A stretch of DNA of 64,000 nucleotides from NCBI RefSeq assembly GCF_018320785.1, contig NC_054886.1:33649732-33713731 (forward strand), read 5' to 3'. Position numbers and translations under genes: made by a program. This DNA comes from Cheilinus undulatus. Its lineage: Eukaryota; Chordata; Actinopteri; Labriformes; Labridae. This document shows, one piece after another, positions 11,401 through 22,800 of the stretch (the first letter of the stretch is position 1; the number at the start of each line of letters is the position of its first letter). Under the pieces are notes generated by a model. That model was given only the letters and a program-made list of their open reading frames with translations, was not told the origin of the DNA and did no database searches.

Positions 11401-11817
11401 GTGCCATTTTCAGCTACTTTTATGCCATTTTATGCTATTTAATGCTATTTTCAGCTATTTTTGTGTTTTTCAGCTATTTTCAGTAGTTCTTCCACAATTC
11501 AGTTCTCAGCATCCCCACGAAGTTTCAGCTGAAATTGCAATCTTGATCTAGCTGATATTCATAATGTCTAATATTCTTTTTCAAATGTTGTTTTTGCAGC
11601 AGCTCCCAGAGAGACTCACCCCTCCCCAGATCACTCCTGTCACCTGTACCTGGTCCTACGAGCCGTATTAACTGTTATAATGGTGGCTCTGCTGTTGCTG
11701 CTGGTGGGATTACTGCAGTGTGGAAAAATCAGAGTTACCCCTAAATATGTCTGTGATGTTTGCAAAGGAAGCTGCCAGACTGAGAAAAGCACAGAAATGA
11801 ATGAGAAACAACAATGA
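8410..11817 (+). CDS. Fc-receptor-like protein, two Ig domains, single-pass membrane
   Basis: Exons: 8410-8440, 8536-8596, 8907-9167, 9237-9482 and 11600-11817; the last four exons join in phase 1. Counting from an ATG at 8536, the product is 261 aa. Residues 1-20 (MMNVLILLVALVHLNYSQEN) are a hydrophobic signal peptide. Residues 21-107 form Ig domain 1 (Cys in FDCEGF and YWCET) and 108-189 Ig domain 2 (Cys in LRCRS and YMCSI). Residues about 205-228 are the membrane segment, with Arg210 inside it. The tail of about 33 residues has no canonical ITIM or ITAM (PKYVCDV lacks the hydrophobic/Ser residue before Tyr). Exons 3-5 have normal GT/AG sites. Exon 2 lacks an AG acceptor: AA stands at 8535-8536, where the exon-1 phase predicts AG. 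Either exon 1 is no longer joined and translation begins at 8536/8539, or the gene is impaired. The family binds immunoglobulin or related ligands on leukocytes; the ligand here is unknown. Confidence 0.82.
9698..10540. mobile_element. Tc1/mariner-like relic in intron 4 of the Fc-receptor-like gene
   Basis: The left end CAGTGGCCACTTCATTAGGT and the right end (ACCTAATGAAGTGG) are inverted copies of each other. Internal sequence such as the stretch around 10290-10340 resembles transposase-derived fish repeats in reverse orientation, but no open frame of useful length remains. Boundaries are approximate. Confidence 0.6.
10590..11560. mobile_element. Repeat with GTGGGGATGCTGAG ends and TTTTCAGCTA minisatellite core
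   Basis: The left end reads GTGGGGATGCTGAGTAAGCA (near 10598) and the right end has the inverse CTCAGCATCCCCAC (near 11506-11519). The interior from about 10900 is a degenerate minisatellite of TTTTCAGCTA and TTTTATGCTA units. Related copies lie at about 18977-19625 and 38392-38770. The inverted ends suggest a non-autonomous DNA transposon that carries its own tandem array. The superfamily is unknown. Confidence 0.65.
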
Positions 11818-12245
11818 GGGACACCTTCCTGTAAGCTTCTGTTCTTATCATGTTTCTGTCTCTAGTTTCAGCTCGAAGTGGTTTCAAAAGTGCGATTAAG
11901 AGTCACGTATGGTTCTTATATAATCATTTTCTAATACAGACAGAAAGCATTTTAAACCACAGACATGGGTGTGTTTTCTTTTAGACACCAAAGCTGAAGG
12001 TGGTATGAAACACTGATGTCACAATAATAACTAAATGAAAAGGCCCCAGGGCTCTGTGTCTTTAGCAAGAAGTCTGCTTTTATAACAGACACAGGAGACA
12101 GTTTCAGCTCATTATTAACATCCTTGAAAGAGAAGGCGACCTTCACTGGTTCTCTGGTGTGTGGAGACTGGTTTTAAGATACAACCAAAATAAAAATAAC
12201 AAAAAATAAATAAATAAATAAAAATGAGGGCAGCAGAAAATCTGT
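11818..12245 (+). other. Probable 3' UTR of the Fc-receptor-like gene
   Basis: Follows the TGA at 11815-11817. Several AATAAA words in an A-rich stretch at about 12189-12225 could serve as polyadenylation signals. No coding sequence is seen. Confidence 0.45.
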
Positions 12246-12254
12246 TTTTGTGTG

Positions 12255-12730
12255 GTATCCCCTCTTCTTTTAACATCAGTCTGTAAACATCTGGGACCTG
12301 AGGAGATCAGTGTTGGGGGAGGAATGTTGTCCCATTCTTGTCTAATGTAATATTCTAGCTCCTAAAAGGTCGTAGGCCCTAGGTCAAATCATGCTCCAGA
12401 TGTTTTCTCTTGAGGAGAGGTCTGGACTGGACTCTTTTACTGTGAAGCCATGCTGTTGGGGACTTGGGGGAATATGCAGGGCCTTCCCTGACAGAGTCAT
12501 TGTCTGGATGGAGCATATGTTGCTCTAAAAGCTCTCTCTACTTCTCAGCATTGATAGTTCCTTTCCAGATGTTAGAGCTGCCCACGCCATAGGCACTAAT
12601 GCAACCCCATACCATCAGAGATGCAGGCTTTAGAGCTGAGCCAGGAGAACAAGCTGGATGCTCCCTCTCCTCTTTAGTCCTCTGGACACATAGCGTCTGT
12701 GGTTACTAAAAATATTTTAAAGTTTCTTTT
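12255..12730. repeat. Probable old DNA-transposon fragment
   Basis: A GC-richer island (ATGTTGTCCCATTCTTGTCT, and CATACCATCAGAGATGCAGG near 12610) contrasts with the AT-rich surroundings and has the look of an old protein-coding transposon relic common in fish. No intact frame or terminal repeats could be defined. Confidence 0.35.
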
Positions 12731-13045
12731 CATTAAGCACCGAAAATTTTCCACAATTCGAGATGCAGATCGATAAATCTGTGCCTACCTTTACTTAAGT
12801 TTAAGAAGTGTTTTTAGGGCTAATATCATTGTTAGCTGTGTGGCCTTCTATAGAGAGGTGTGTGCCTTTCCAAATCATGTCCAATCAGTTTAATTTAGCA
12901 CAGGTGGACTCCAATCAAGATGTAAGAACATCTCAGAAAAGATCAGAGAACTGGAGGAACCTGAGCTCAATTTCAAGCATTTACTTCAATTCTGTTTCCA
13001 CTGTTTCATGTTAAGTGTTGGTGTATTGAGTGTACATAAAAAAAA

Positions 13046-13078
<33 letters not shown>

Positions 13079-13613
13079 CAGTGCTTAAAAAATTTATTAG
13101 TCCACCACCCAAAGTAAGGTTTATGCCACAGCTGCCCTAAATTAACAGCATTGGTAATTACCAAAATCATTTTTTATGTTTCTGCAATGGTTAATACACC
13201 AATATGTAGAAGCTCTTTAACCCAAATGATAGTTTTAATTCTAAAATATAATTATTGTTGTTATCCATGAATTTTCAAATCCACTGATTTACAACAAAAC
13301 TGAAAAAATAGTAAAGCACATTATTATTTCTTCAGTAATATGTCAGATTATAGTTATTTACTTGCATTCCTGAACAGAAAAATGAGTTTTAGTGGTTGAA
13401 TGTTACACTTGATTCATTTCTGACTTCTCAGAGAAGCCCAGTGAATTGGCTCAAATTTGGGTGAATTCAGTTTGAAATTCCTCATTCCTGTTCAAAATGG
13501 TAAAACGTGGAGAGCTGACTGAAAATGAAAGAGTCCGCATTAAAGCACTTCATGATGCAGCTGTGGCATAAACCTTACTTTGGGTGGTGGTCTAATAAAT
13601 TTCTTAAGCACTG
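13079..13613 (+). mobile_element. Mariner-type MITE, copy 1
   Basis: Inverted ends of about 55 bp begin CAGTGCTTAA and are flanked by TA at 13077-13078 and 13614-13615, inside a TA-rich microsatellite (13045-13078). The interior keeps a transposase start around 13499 ([19 protein letters not shown]), so this is a deletion derivative of a Tc1/mariner element. Other copies lie at 22882-23394 and 63057-63584. Confidence 0.88.
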
Positions 13614-15180
13614 TATATATATATATATGTGTGTAAAATTTTGAATGTACTTATGTACTTAAAAATGATTTTTCTTTTCTTCATGCTTGTGTCTACATCC
13701 CATTTTTTGCCATTTGAAAAACATACGAGTTTCAGTCATGGGCTGTTAAGGCCCATATCTTCTCTCTAAGTGCAAATATCTATTTTGAAAATAAAATAAA
13801 ATGTTGTTTTTTTAAATTATTTGGTATTAAAATTCCAGATTATGTGTAAGACAAAGATAGGGAATTCTCTAATTGACAACAGACCCCTCAGAATTAAAAA
13901 AAAAAAAAAAAAAAAACATCCATCACAAAGCTAAAGGTAGGTTTTTCTTTTGTGTTGCTTTTTTTTTTTTTTTTTTTTTTTTTGAACATAATCACCATCA
14001 TTTTTCAACCAATCCATGCTCAGGACCCACCATCCCCTCCTTTTCAAGAAAATCTAACAGAAATATCTGAATCACTTTTCAACCGTTCAGTTTAGTTTAA
14101 TGGAAAATCCTGCAGAAAAAAGACTGAACAAAAAACATCTTTAAATGGACTACCATTGACTTTTCCAACATTTGTTGTTCTTGGCACCCATCCATGACCT
14201 TCTGATAAAAACACTGTGAGCCACTTTGGGACTTAACCTCCTGGTTGAGAATTACATGTTACTTGTTATTTACTCTGTGTGTGGTTCTGGAGAAGAATTA
14301 AAGACTCTTTAAAGAGCTGGATATGCTAGGCGACACACCTTTAGCCGTTAAATACTTGGCATAAGACTTGTATGGTAATGAACCCAAAACTACCCAGCTA
14401 TTTTAAAGATTATTCTGTTATATTTCTTTGTTAGGTTTATTGTGGTAGTGATCTTGTGAAAACAGAGGAAACACTCATTAATATTTACTTGGAGATTTTA
14501 CTAGTCATGAAAGATAAATAGCTATGGTCACCTAATCCTGGAGATTCATGACAAAAAAGAAGTTGATGAGATAAGGAAATCAGATCAAACCTAGGAATTT
14601 CTCTGGTAACTGAGGTGCCAGTTCACATGGTTGCTGCCAAAGACTTCTTATGCAAGGCACTGAACGCCCTCCTGCTGAGGCACTCCTTTCTCTGGAACAG
14701 CCACTCACTATAACTGCATTCTGTTATAGCAGGATCATGTTTGTACAAGATTAGAATGTATGAATGGCATGAAAAAATAGAGTAAAACCGATTTTCCCCT
14801 TGAGGCATTCATCAAGGATTTTATTAATGACTACTGTGAAACTTTTAACTTGAGTGAGAACTCAACATGTGTCTTTTCAACATGATTAAATACTATTTGC
14901 CATTGTTTTTTTAAATGTATATTTTATTTGTTTGAATGGTATTATTATCAGATTTTATTCAACATAAAGTCAAGTTTAGATTTTCAAAATGAGAGGTCTG
15001 GATTTTCCAAATCTAAAATCTGCAACATTTAGTTCTCTTGTCCTCTTTTTTACTAGACAGACAAGTTTTACGTTGCTTTTAAAATAAAAAATTGTAAACT
15101 GTACGGGCTTTTTGTCAAAGTCTGTTTTCATTGACTAGGTTGCAAGATCATTGAAACTATTTCATTTTTTTAAACAGATG
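13614..15180. other. Intergenic with A and T tracts, no gene recognised
   Basis: Contains a TA microsatellite to about 13630, an A tract near 13896-13917 and a T tract near 13960-13983. No exon, RNA gene or transposon ends could be supported in the rest. Confidence 0.45.
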
Positions 15181-15784
15181 TTTTGATTCCAGTGAGTGAG
15201 CCAAAAGCATGGCACTATCAAAAAAATGAAACCCATTTGCAGATTTCAGGTCGCCCATAAGGGGAGGGGGGAAAAAGGGCATCCAGCCAAACAGGGGGGC
15301 CCATGGAGGTCAGAAAAGTCCTGGTCAAGTCCTGGTCACTGTCAAGTTAAGCTGCGAAAATGTTTTTTTTAAAGCCTGAATAATAACTACTCATATTACA
15401 ACAGCAAAAATAATTGTATGCATTAATGCTGTTGTACAATATATATTTTTTTCTAAATATTAATCATTTTTCCATCCATCCATCTTCTTCTGCTCATCCA
15501 AGGTCGGGTAGCGGTGGCAGCAGGCTAAAGAAGTGAACGCGGACATCCACCTCCCCAGTGATACTTTCCAATTCTTTCTGGAATATCTCGAGGCATTCCC
15601 AGATGTAGTAAAAGCATTTACCTTTTTAACTGGTAACAATGTGGATGGGTACACTGATGTAAACCCTTAGGAAAGTAATGCCAGACCTCATAGCTAAGCC
15701 ATGATGTGCAGAAATGTCAGGATGCTGGAAAAAAGTGGGAAAAAAACATTAGACAGACAACATTAATGGAAAATTAATTGTGAA

Positions 15785-17335
15785 ATAATTGTGAGGCCAG
15801 GAATGGGTTAAAAGTGTCAAGATGGGTATAAAAATTAGAAAGAAAACTGGCAAAAAATGGGTTAAACTGGAAAAAAAACAGGAGAAAAGAAGCAAGAATG
15901 GTGAAGAAGTGGTAAAGTGAGGCAAAAAGTAGCAAAAACAGCGAAATACTGTCAAAAAGAAGTGGCAAAAATGGGTTAAAAGTGGTAAAAAAATGGTCAA
16001 GAAGTGGCAAAATATGGCAAAAAGCCAAAAAAATTGTTAACAGTGCCAAAAGAAGTTGGAACGAATTGGTTAAAAGTGTCAATAATGAGTTAAAAGTGGC
16101 AAAATTAGGTTAGAAGTGGGTAAATAGGGCACAAGGCTTGAAAAATGGGTTGAAAAAGACAACAGAAGTGGAAAATTTAAGTGAAAATAGGCAGAGTAGC
16201 GAAATAGGGCCAAAAGAATGGACAATAGCTGGTTTCCATTACAGTTTTTCACAAAATAAATGCGATATTCCTTAAATTTTGATTAAGTACGATTGCGCTT
16301 TGAATGCGTTTTCATTGGAGGGAGTTGTGGGCATAGGCCTTGCAATTCTTGTAAAATCTCATCTCGCGTGAATCCGCTGCAGGGAAGCTTGACGCTCAAA
16401 ACCTGTTGCGTGTTGGTACGGTTTTGGTTACATCTACGGCAATTGCCTTGGTAATTTTGAACAAAAGATGAAGGCAACAGATGATAGTTCAGAGGTAAAG
16501 TCCGTATGTATGGCAAAAGCCACGTATAGGGGTAGAAGTATGATGTTAAGAAAAGTCTCATCTCTTCTTCTGTCTACGCGTACCGCGCCATGTTGTCTCG
16601 GAGTGACTGGTCACGTGACATCGCACGTCACGTCATGTGACTTGTAAATGCAGAAAAGTGTTTCCATTGCGCTTTTGTGATATATTTCTGTATCGAAACA
16701 CCTGAAAAACCTCCTTATGAAAGCGTAAAAACCTTTTAGCGATATTTTAGGATTTTTTCCAAATTCAGGTGTTTCCATTACCAGTTTTTTATTGCGCTAT
16801 TTCAATTTTGCGCATTTCCAAGTGTAATGGAACCCCAGCTAATGGGTTTAGATGCAAAAATAAGTTGCAAAAAATGGGACAGAAGTGTAATAATGGGGCA
16901 CGAAGCATTAAAAATGGGTTAATTGTGGCAAAGGGTGTGGCAAAATAGGGGAAAAGTGGCAAAAATGGGTAAATGCTGTCAAAAAGAGGTGGGGAAAATG
17001 GTCGAAAAAGTGACTAAAATGGGTTGAAATAGGGCTATATAATAGGGCAAAAAAGTGACAGGGTTAATAGTGACAAATAAATGGCTAAAAGAAGTGGCAA
17101 AAAAGGACAAAAATTGGGAAAAAATAAGGTAAGAAGTATAGCAAATGGGTTAAAAGTACCAAAATAGGGCACAAAACTGCAAAAGTGAGTTGATCATGGC
17201 CAAAGGCTGGTTAAAATAGGTTAGAAGTGGGTAAATAGATCACAAAGCATCAAAAATGGGTTAAAAGCTGTAAAAGGAGGTGGCAAAAACTGGTTTCAAA
17301 GTGGGGAACAAGTTAAAAAGTGGCATAGATAAATT
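15785..17335. repeat. Degenerate minisatellite GGCAAAAATGGGTTAAAAG
   Basis: Imperfect 20-25 bp units around GGCAAAAATGGGTTAAAAGT, interrupted by the MITE at 16227-16840. The upstream part (15190-15340) resembles the body of the hAT-like element at 51975-52853, so the array probably grew inside a hAT-type element. The paralogue lies at 35225-36230. Open frames here are repeat artefacts. Confidence 0.85.
16227..16840. mobile_element. MITE with AGCTGG ends, 3-bp AAT target duplication
   Basis: The 614-bp insertion starts AGCTGGTTTCCATTACA and ends with the near-inverse TGTAATGGAACCCCAGCT; AAT flanks both sides (16224-16226, 16841-16843). The paralogous site near 35738 (GGACATTGGG) lacks it, which defines the insertion exactly and places it after the segmental duplication. 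The interior holds CACGTGAC/GTCACGTC inverted words. The superfamily is uncertain; a 3-bp duplication would suit PIF/Harbinger-like elements. Confidence 0.8.
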
Positions 17336-17539
17336 ATTTTTACATCCGAACCCAATAACACCTTGACACACTTTTCAGTTCCAAAACGAATGAACTGTCA
17401 GCCAGGATGCTAGCACCAATGCTACTGATCCAACACATATGCATTGGTATCACTGATAAATCACAAGTTGGGAGGGCCGGTCTCTTTTTTGTGCCATTAA
17501 AATTTCATAACTGATCTCACCACTAGCTGCCTCCCCACT

Positions 17540-17699
17540 CACTCCTGTAACTGTGGAGGCTGTTGTCAGAATGAACTGTAGGAGGTGAGGCCAGTCTGGT
17601 GAGAAATAAACTCCAGTAACCAGGAAGAGGGAAGTATAAGAGGCTGGGATTTCACCTCAGATCACTGTAACAAGAAACTCTTCACTAAGCTTCTCAAAG
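17540..17699 (+). promoter_or_regulatory. laao: LAAO copy 1 promoter and non-coding exon 1
   Basis: TATAAG at 17635-17640 precedes a conserved stretch ending CTTCTCAAAG|GTAGGATGTC, a clean splice donor at 17700. The exon is judged to run from about 17665 to 17699 and holds no ATG. The block from about 17540 is strongly conserved in copy 2 (36440-36641), including TATAAG. It serves as 5' UTR to the coding exon at 19842. Confidence 0.6.
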
Positions 17700-18976
17700 G
17701 TAGGATGTCTGTTTCTATTTCAGAGTGTTTTTTTTTTTAATATTTTTCAGTGACTTTATTTCATTTACTCTTTAGATTTTCCAGCCAATAAAGCTTTTTC
17801 CAGACCAGAGATAAACAAGACTTTAAAAATAATATATCAGTAAGTGAGCAGTGGTGATAATAATACTTACTAGAACGCTGTTGAACACAAACAGGCGTCA
17901 CTTTAATTACTGCTGACTGCACAGAATGTTGATTTATTTACTTACGTTCCCTTCTATTTCACTTTTTATCTTTTATTTATGTTGCTTATTCTGGTTCAGT
18001 TATTCTGTATTTTACCACTTTCCTTTGTTATGTTGCTATGATGCTGAATTTCCCCTCTGGTGATCAATAAATATATTTTCTAAAATATTACCGACACTAT
18101 AACCTAATGTCTTACGTTACTTTGTGTTCAGGAGAGTGACTGTTTTGGGTACTTTTACCCAAATTTTATTATTTTTGAGATTTCTGGCTGGGCTGGGCTT
18201 CCCCCCCGTGGATGTATTGGTTAACATCCATGCCAACATAAAGGACACATGGAAGTATGTGAGCAGTGACGGTAACATCGTTTGAAAATGACGTATACAT
18301 TTTCGTACGTAAATGGAGTATAAGCCGACCTTTACAGGGTGGAGAGAAACAGAAACAATGCACATGCTTCAGTTTTTTTAATTGGCAACAAAACATGAAA
18401 GGAAACTTGGCATTATTTTTCATAAAGAAATGATGAGAAAATATCGGAAGTCTCTTGCACTCTCCCAAAAGGACCATAGACGTGTGAAAGAGGATTCAGT
18501 TGACTCTCCCTCTCCCCTAGGCAGATCCAAAGAAGAAACTGGAGCACCTGAGTCACTTTTTGCAATGTGATCAGGTGTAAAGGACTCATAGTCGTTGCAC
18601 ACTGTGTCATAATCTGAATCAACTTTATTGAAGACGTAATGTGCATCAAAGCATAAATCCTTTGCACATTATTGAATTTAAAAAAGTGACTAATGTTCAA
18701 ATGTTTTATTTTGGTTTGCTTAAATTAAATAAGAATTTCACATTAACATGAGCTGTAGAATGCAGTAAGTTTCTTTTTGAAACCAGAAACTAATCTGTAC
18801 TCTTACTGGATGACTCTGTAACAAATTATGTCCAGCACTGAATACGAGGTCTGCTTAATGAGACTTTTAGAATAAATCAAAATAATTTTCATCTCAAATT
18901 TAAGGAAAAATACAATTCACAGATGGCTGAACATTAAAAACAAAGTATGCAGCATGTTCAAACAGTATTTAGTGGA

Positions 18977-19625
18977 GATGCTGAGCACGTACACTATTGA
19001 TATTGATATTTTTTAGTGGGGATGTTGAGTAAGCATCCACACTATGGATTGTTTAATATTTTTCCTCGACGCCGGCTCTCTCCTCCTTCATACTTTGTCG
19101 TATCCACACCGTTTCAACTTAAAAGAATTCAGTTTCTTTGTCATTCAAATGCTATGACTTTACTCATTCCTAACTTTTATAATCATTGAAATATAGCTAT
19201 TTTTATGCCATTTTCAGCTACTTCTATGATTTTTCAGCCATTAATTGCAATTTTAAGCTACTTCTAGCCAAAATCAGCTATTTTTCATGCTATTTTCAGC
19301 TATTGTGTACTTTTTCAGCAATTGAATGCAATTTTCAGCTACTGTAAGGCCAAAATCAGCTATTTGTATGCTATTTTCAGCTATTTAAAGGCTACTATCA
19401 GCCATTTTTTGCTATTTTCTGCTATTTATAGGCTACTTTCAGCTATTTTTATCCTTTTTTGAACCATTGAATGCCATTTTCAGCTACTTTTATGCAATTT
19501 TATGTTATTTTTATGCTTTTTTCAGCTATTTCTGTGCTTATACTATTTACAGCAGTTCTTTCACAATTCAGCTCTCAGCATCCCCAAGCAATTTCAGCTA
19601 GGACTGTAATTTTGATCTAGTTCTT
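18977..19625. mobile_element. GTGGGGATG-ended repeat with TTTTCAGCTA core, LAAO copy 1 intron 1
   Basis: Same family as 10590-11560: GTGGGGATGTTGAGTAAGCA near 19017, CTCAGCATCCCC near 19575, and a core of TTTTCAGCTA units. The copy-2 paralogue is shorter (38392-38770), so the array length has changed since duplication. Confidence 0.65.
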
Positions 19626-19884
19626 ATTGCAATGCATGACAAAAAAAGGATCCTTCTTTTACATTCATCTTAACTGTCCTTTATTTTTTTAATTTCTTGA
19701 ACCATACCACTTTATTTTAGTTTTAGTTTATTTTAGTTTAAGGTTCAGAAACACAATAAAGAAAGGCTGCTGTAAACATATGACATCTGATTTCAGTCCA
19801 AAGTTTAATAATGCTACTGTCCTTCCTATTTTCTCTTTTAGCTTCATGCTATTAAAGGCAGAAAGGCTCAGCCTCTAAACAGTG

Positions 19885-22800
19885 ATGGCTCTAAAGGCGC
19901 TGACATGGAGGTCATGTAAGTAGACTGCAATAGTGTTTTTTTTTTTTTTTTTTTTTAAGAGGAAGCAATGGAGACTGTCAAGATTCCAAAAACTGTAAAC
20001 CAGTGATTGAAAGCCCATCTTTTTATCTACGTCCCTGTCTGTGGCTCTGAGGAAGTCCCTCGCTACCAAACTACAGCACTGCACTCATCAGACTTTTTAT
20101 GCTTTTGCTAAACATCACATGCGTGTTGAAGTCCAGTTTTCCACAATACCGACCAACACACTTTGGATTTCTTGTCATTTCCACAGCTGAAGTTACTCTA
20201 GCCTCTTTGGAAGCACACTTTTCTACATTATCAGTTATATGAGGTTTTGCTTTTGACTGAACTAAATGTTGAGGCTGATGTTACAGTGCTAATAAGTCAG
20301 CTAAAAACAGCGTATAGCTGATTTAATAAATACATTTTATAAGATTCACTGAGGCTATTCAAAAAGTTTCCTCTTGAAGTAGATTGTATGATTGTCTTTC
20401 TCTTTGCAGTTGCCGTTGGTCTGCTTCTGCTCAAGTTGCTCCATCTGTGCCCTGCAACTGACACGCCCCAGCAAACTCTGGCAGATTGTTTGGAGGACAA
20501 CGACTATGATAAGTTGCTAGACACTGTGAAAAATGGCCTCCCACACATTAACACACCCCATCATGTTGTAATTGTTGGAGCGGGCGCGGCGGGACTGACA
20601 GCTGCCAAGCTACTGCAAGACGCAGGACACGAGGTACATGCTACATGCTAATGCTCTGCTACAGACACGGACTGTGATTTCAGAATGTGCATTTGCTAAA
20701 TCAAGGTAGTGGTTAATTTGTGCTTTGGTTTACAAATTGAAACACTCTGTGCCTTATCATTGATTGTTCTGTCTTGAATCAAACACTTTGCAAAACAGCT
20801 TACCCGTCTAAAATGATAAATATTCCTCCCAAAAGAGTGAAAAGATTTTCATCATGCCATGTAACACTGTGACCTTTTTGTCCCTGTTGAACAATATTTC
20901 ATAGGTCCTCTATCATCAAGATAAACCTACAGTTATGAACAAGTGTCCACTTATAATACAACTTTTTCACAAATAAAAAACTGGTGACAAGAAGTTGGAG
21001 CATCATGGTGATTATTTTTTTCATTTTGTAAAGGTAACTATTGTAGAGGCCAGTGGTCGTGTTGGAGGACGAGTGGAGACCTACAGGAATGAAGAAGAGG
21101 GCTGGTACGCTGAGTTGGGGGCCATGAGGATCCCAAGTTCCCACCAGTAAGTGTGACGGTTTTTAGAAATATGACAAGAAATAAGAAATGAAACAAAAAC
21201 AGAAATGCATTTCTATATGCATACATAGGAAATAAAAAGGACTTAGTAGGGATCCTTGTGGAACACCATGCTTCTCTTCTAAAAACCTCAGGGGCAGGGG
21301 CTCTACAAAGATGAACTTATAGCACTAGATTTAATTTGTCTTTTTGTGGGGAACTCAGTGAAACAAAATGATCCGATTTTTATTGTTGAAGAAAAAAACT
21401 ATTTTAACATTTTTTTTAATACACAGGTGGACAGAATAGTTGGTTCCCTTTAGTTAAAGAAAGAAAAACACACAATGGTCAATGAAATAACTTGAAACTG
21501 ACAAAGTGGCAATAAATAAAAAATCACTGAAAATAAATCAATGGAGATCAAAACTATTTTAGAAAACAAAACTAATGAAACTGGCCTTGAGTAAAATGAT
21601 GGTACTGCTAAAAAAGCTGTAAAATAATGTGACCATAGGGACATGCTTAACTCAGGTGTGTCTTGTAATCAGCATCCCAGGTGTGTTCAACCTGGTAATC
21701 AGTCAGTTTGCCTTTCTAAAGGCTTCAAAGTAATCACTGTGTTGTTTGGTATCCTGGTGTGGACCACACTGAACATGGAGCACAGAAAGCTAAGGAGACA
21801 GTTGTCCCAGGAGATTAGAGACAATGATAGACAAGCATTTTAAAGGTAAAGGATATTAAACCATCTCCAGGCAGCTAGGTGTTTCTATGACTACAGCTGA
21901 CCAGATTACTCTAAATTTAAGGTCAATAGGACTGTAGCCAACCTCCTTGGATGTGGCCACAAGAGGAAAACTGATTACAAATTGAAGGGTTAGTCAGTGT
22001 CAGAACACACAGTCTGTTGCTGTTGGGGTCAAAGTGAACCTAATGGAAGACAACCGAGGAAGACCGTCAGTGTACTGTCTGGCAGTTCGTTTTCCTGTTT
22101 GAAACCATGACTGAAGAAATGGGAGAAACTGTCCTTATTATTCGTTTTCTTTTTTGACCATTTTTTGTTTTTTTTCCATTCTGTTTTTTTTTTTTCGTTG
22201 TTTAAATGGAAAACATGAGGATAAGGAAATCATGTGACCCAATGGGAAAGTTGAACATTTCAAAATAAAAGCCTCCATGTCCAAACAAGAGCAATCTATT
22301 GTGTTTAACAGTATGATAACTGCCCAAATTGCCATATATATAAGTTATTAATTTAATGTATGACTGCATTGTTTGGTGGAAAAGTTTATTTATTGTTGTG
22401 TGTACAAATAAATAATCAAGTAAATAAAAAAATAGATAAAAATAGACAAGACAGAAGTCAGAGTAGTGCATCCAGAGAGTGGGTTAGGCTGATAAAGCAG
22501 CCAGTAGATGGCGGTATGACATATTTTTTCAGCTCCAGGCACATATACCAACATTCTACTATTAGACCTTTTTTATTATATTATTAGTATTATGTTGTAT
22601 ATGTGTTATTAGTAGTTCTCTTACTGAAAGTAGTTAATTTCTCATTTCAGGTCCATACATAGCAGGCCTTTTATGGCAGAACATTCATCTGCACATTGGC
22701 TGATTGTGTGTCCTTTACTCTTATTGCTACACGCACACAGACAAATATATAGAGAGAGAGGCTTATGACTAGTCCCTATCGGTCCCCCAGCACATTTTTA

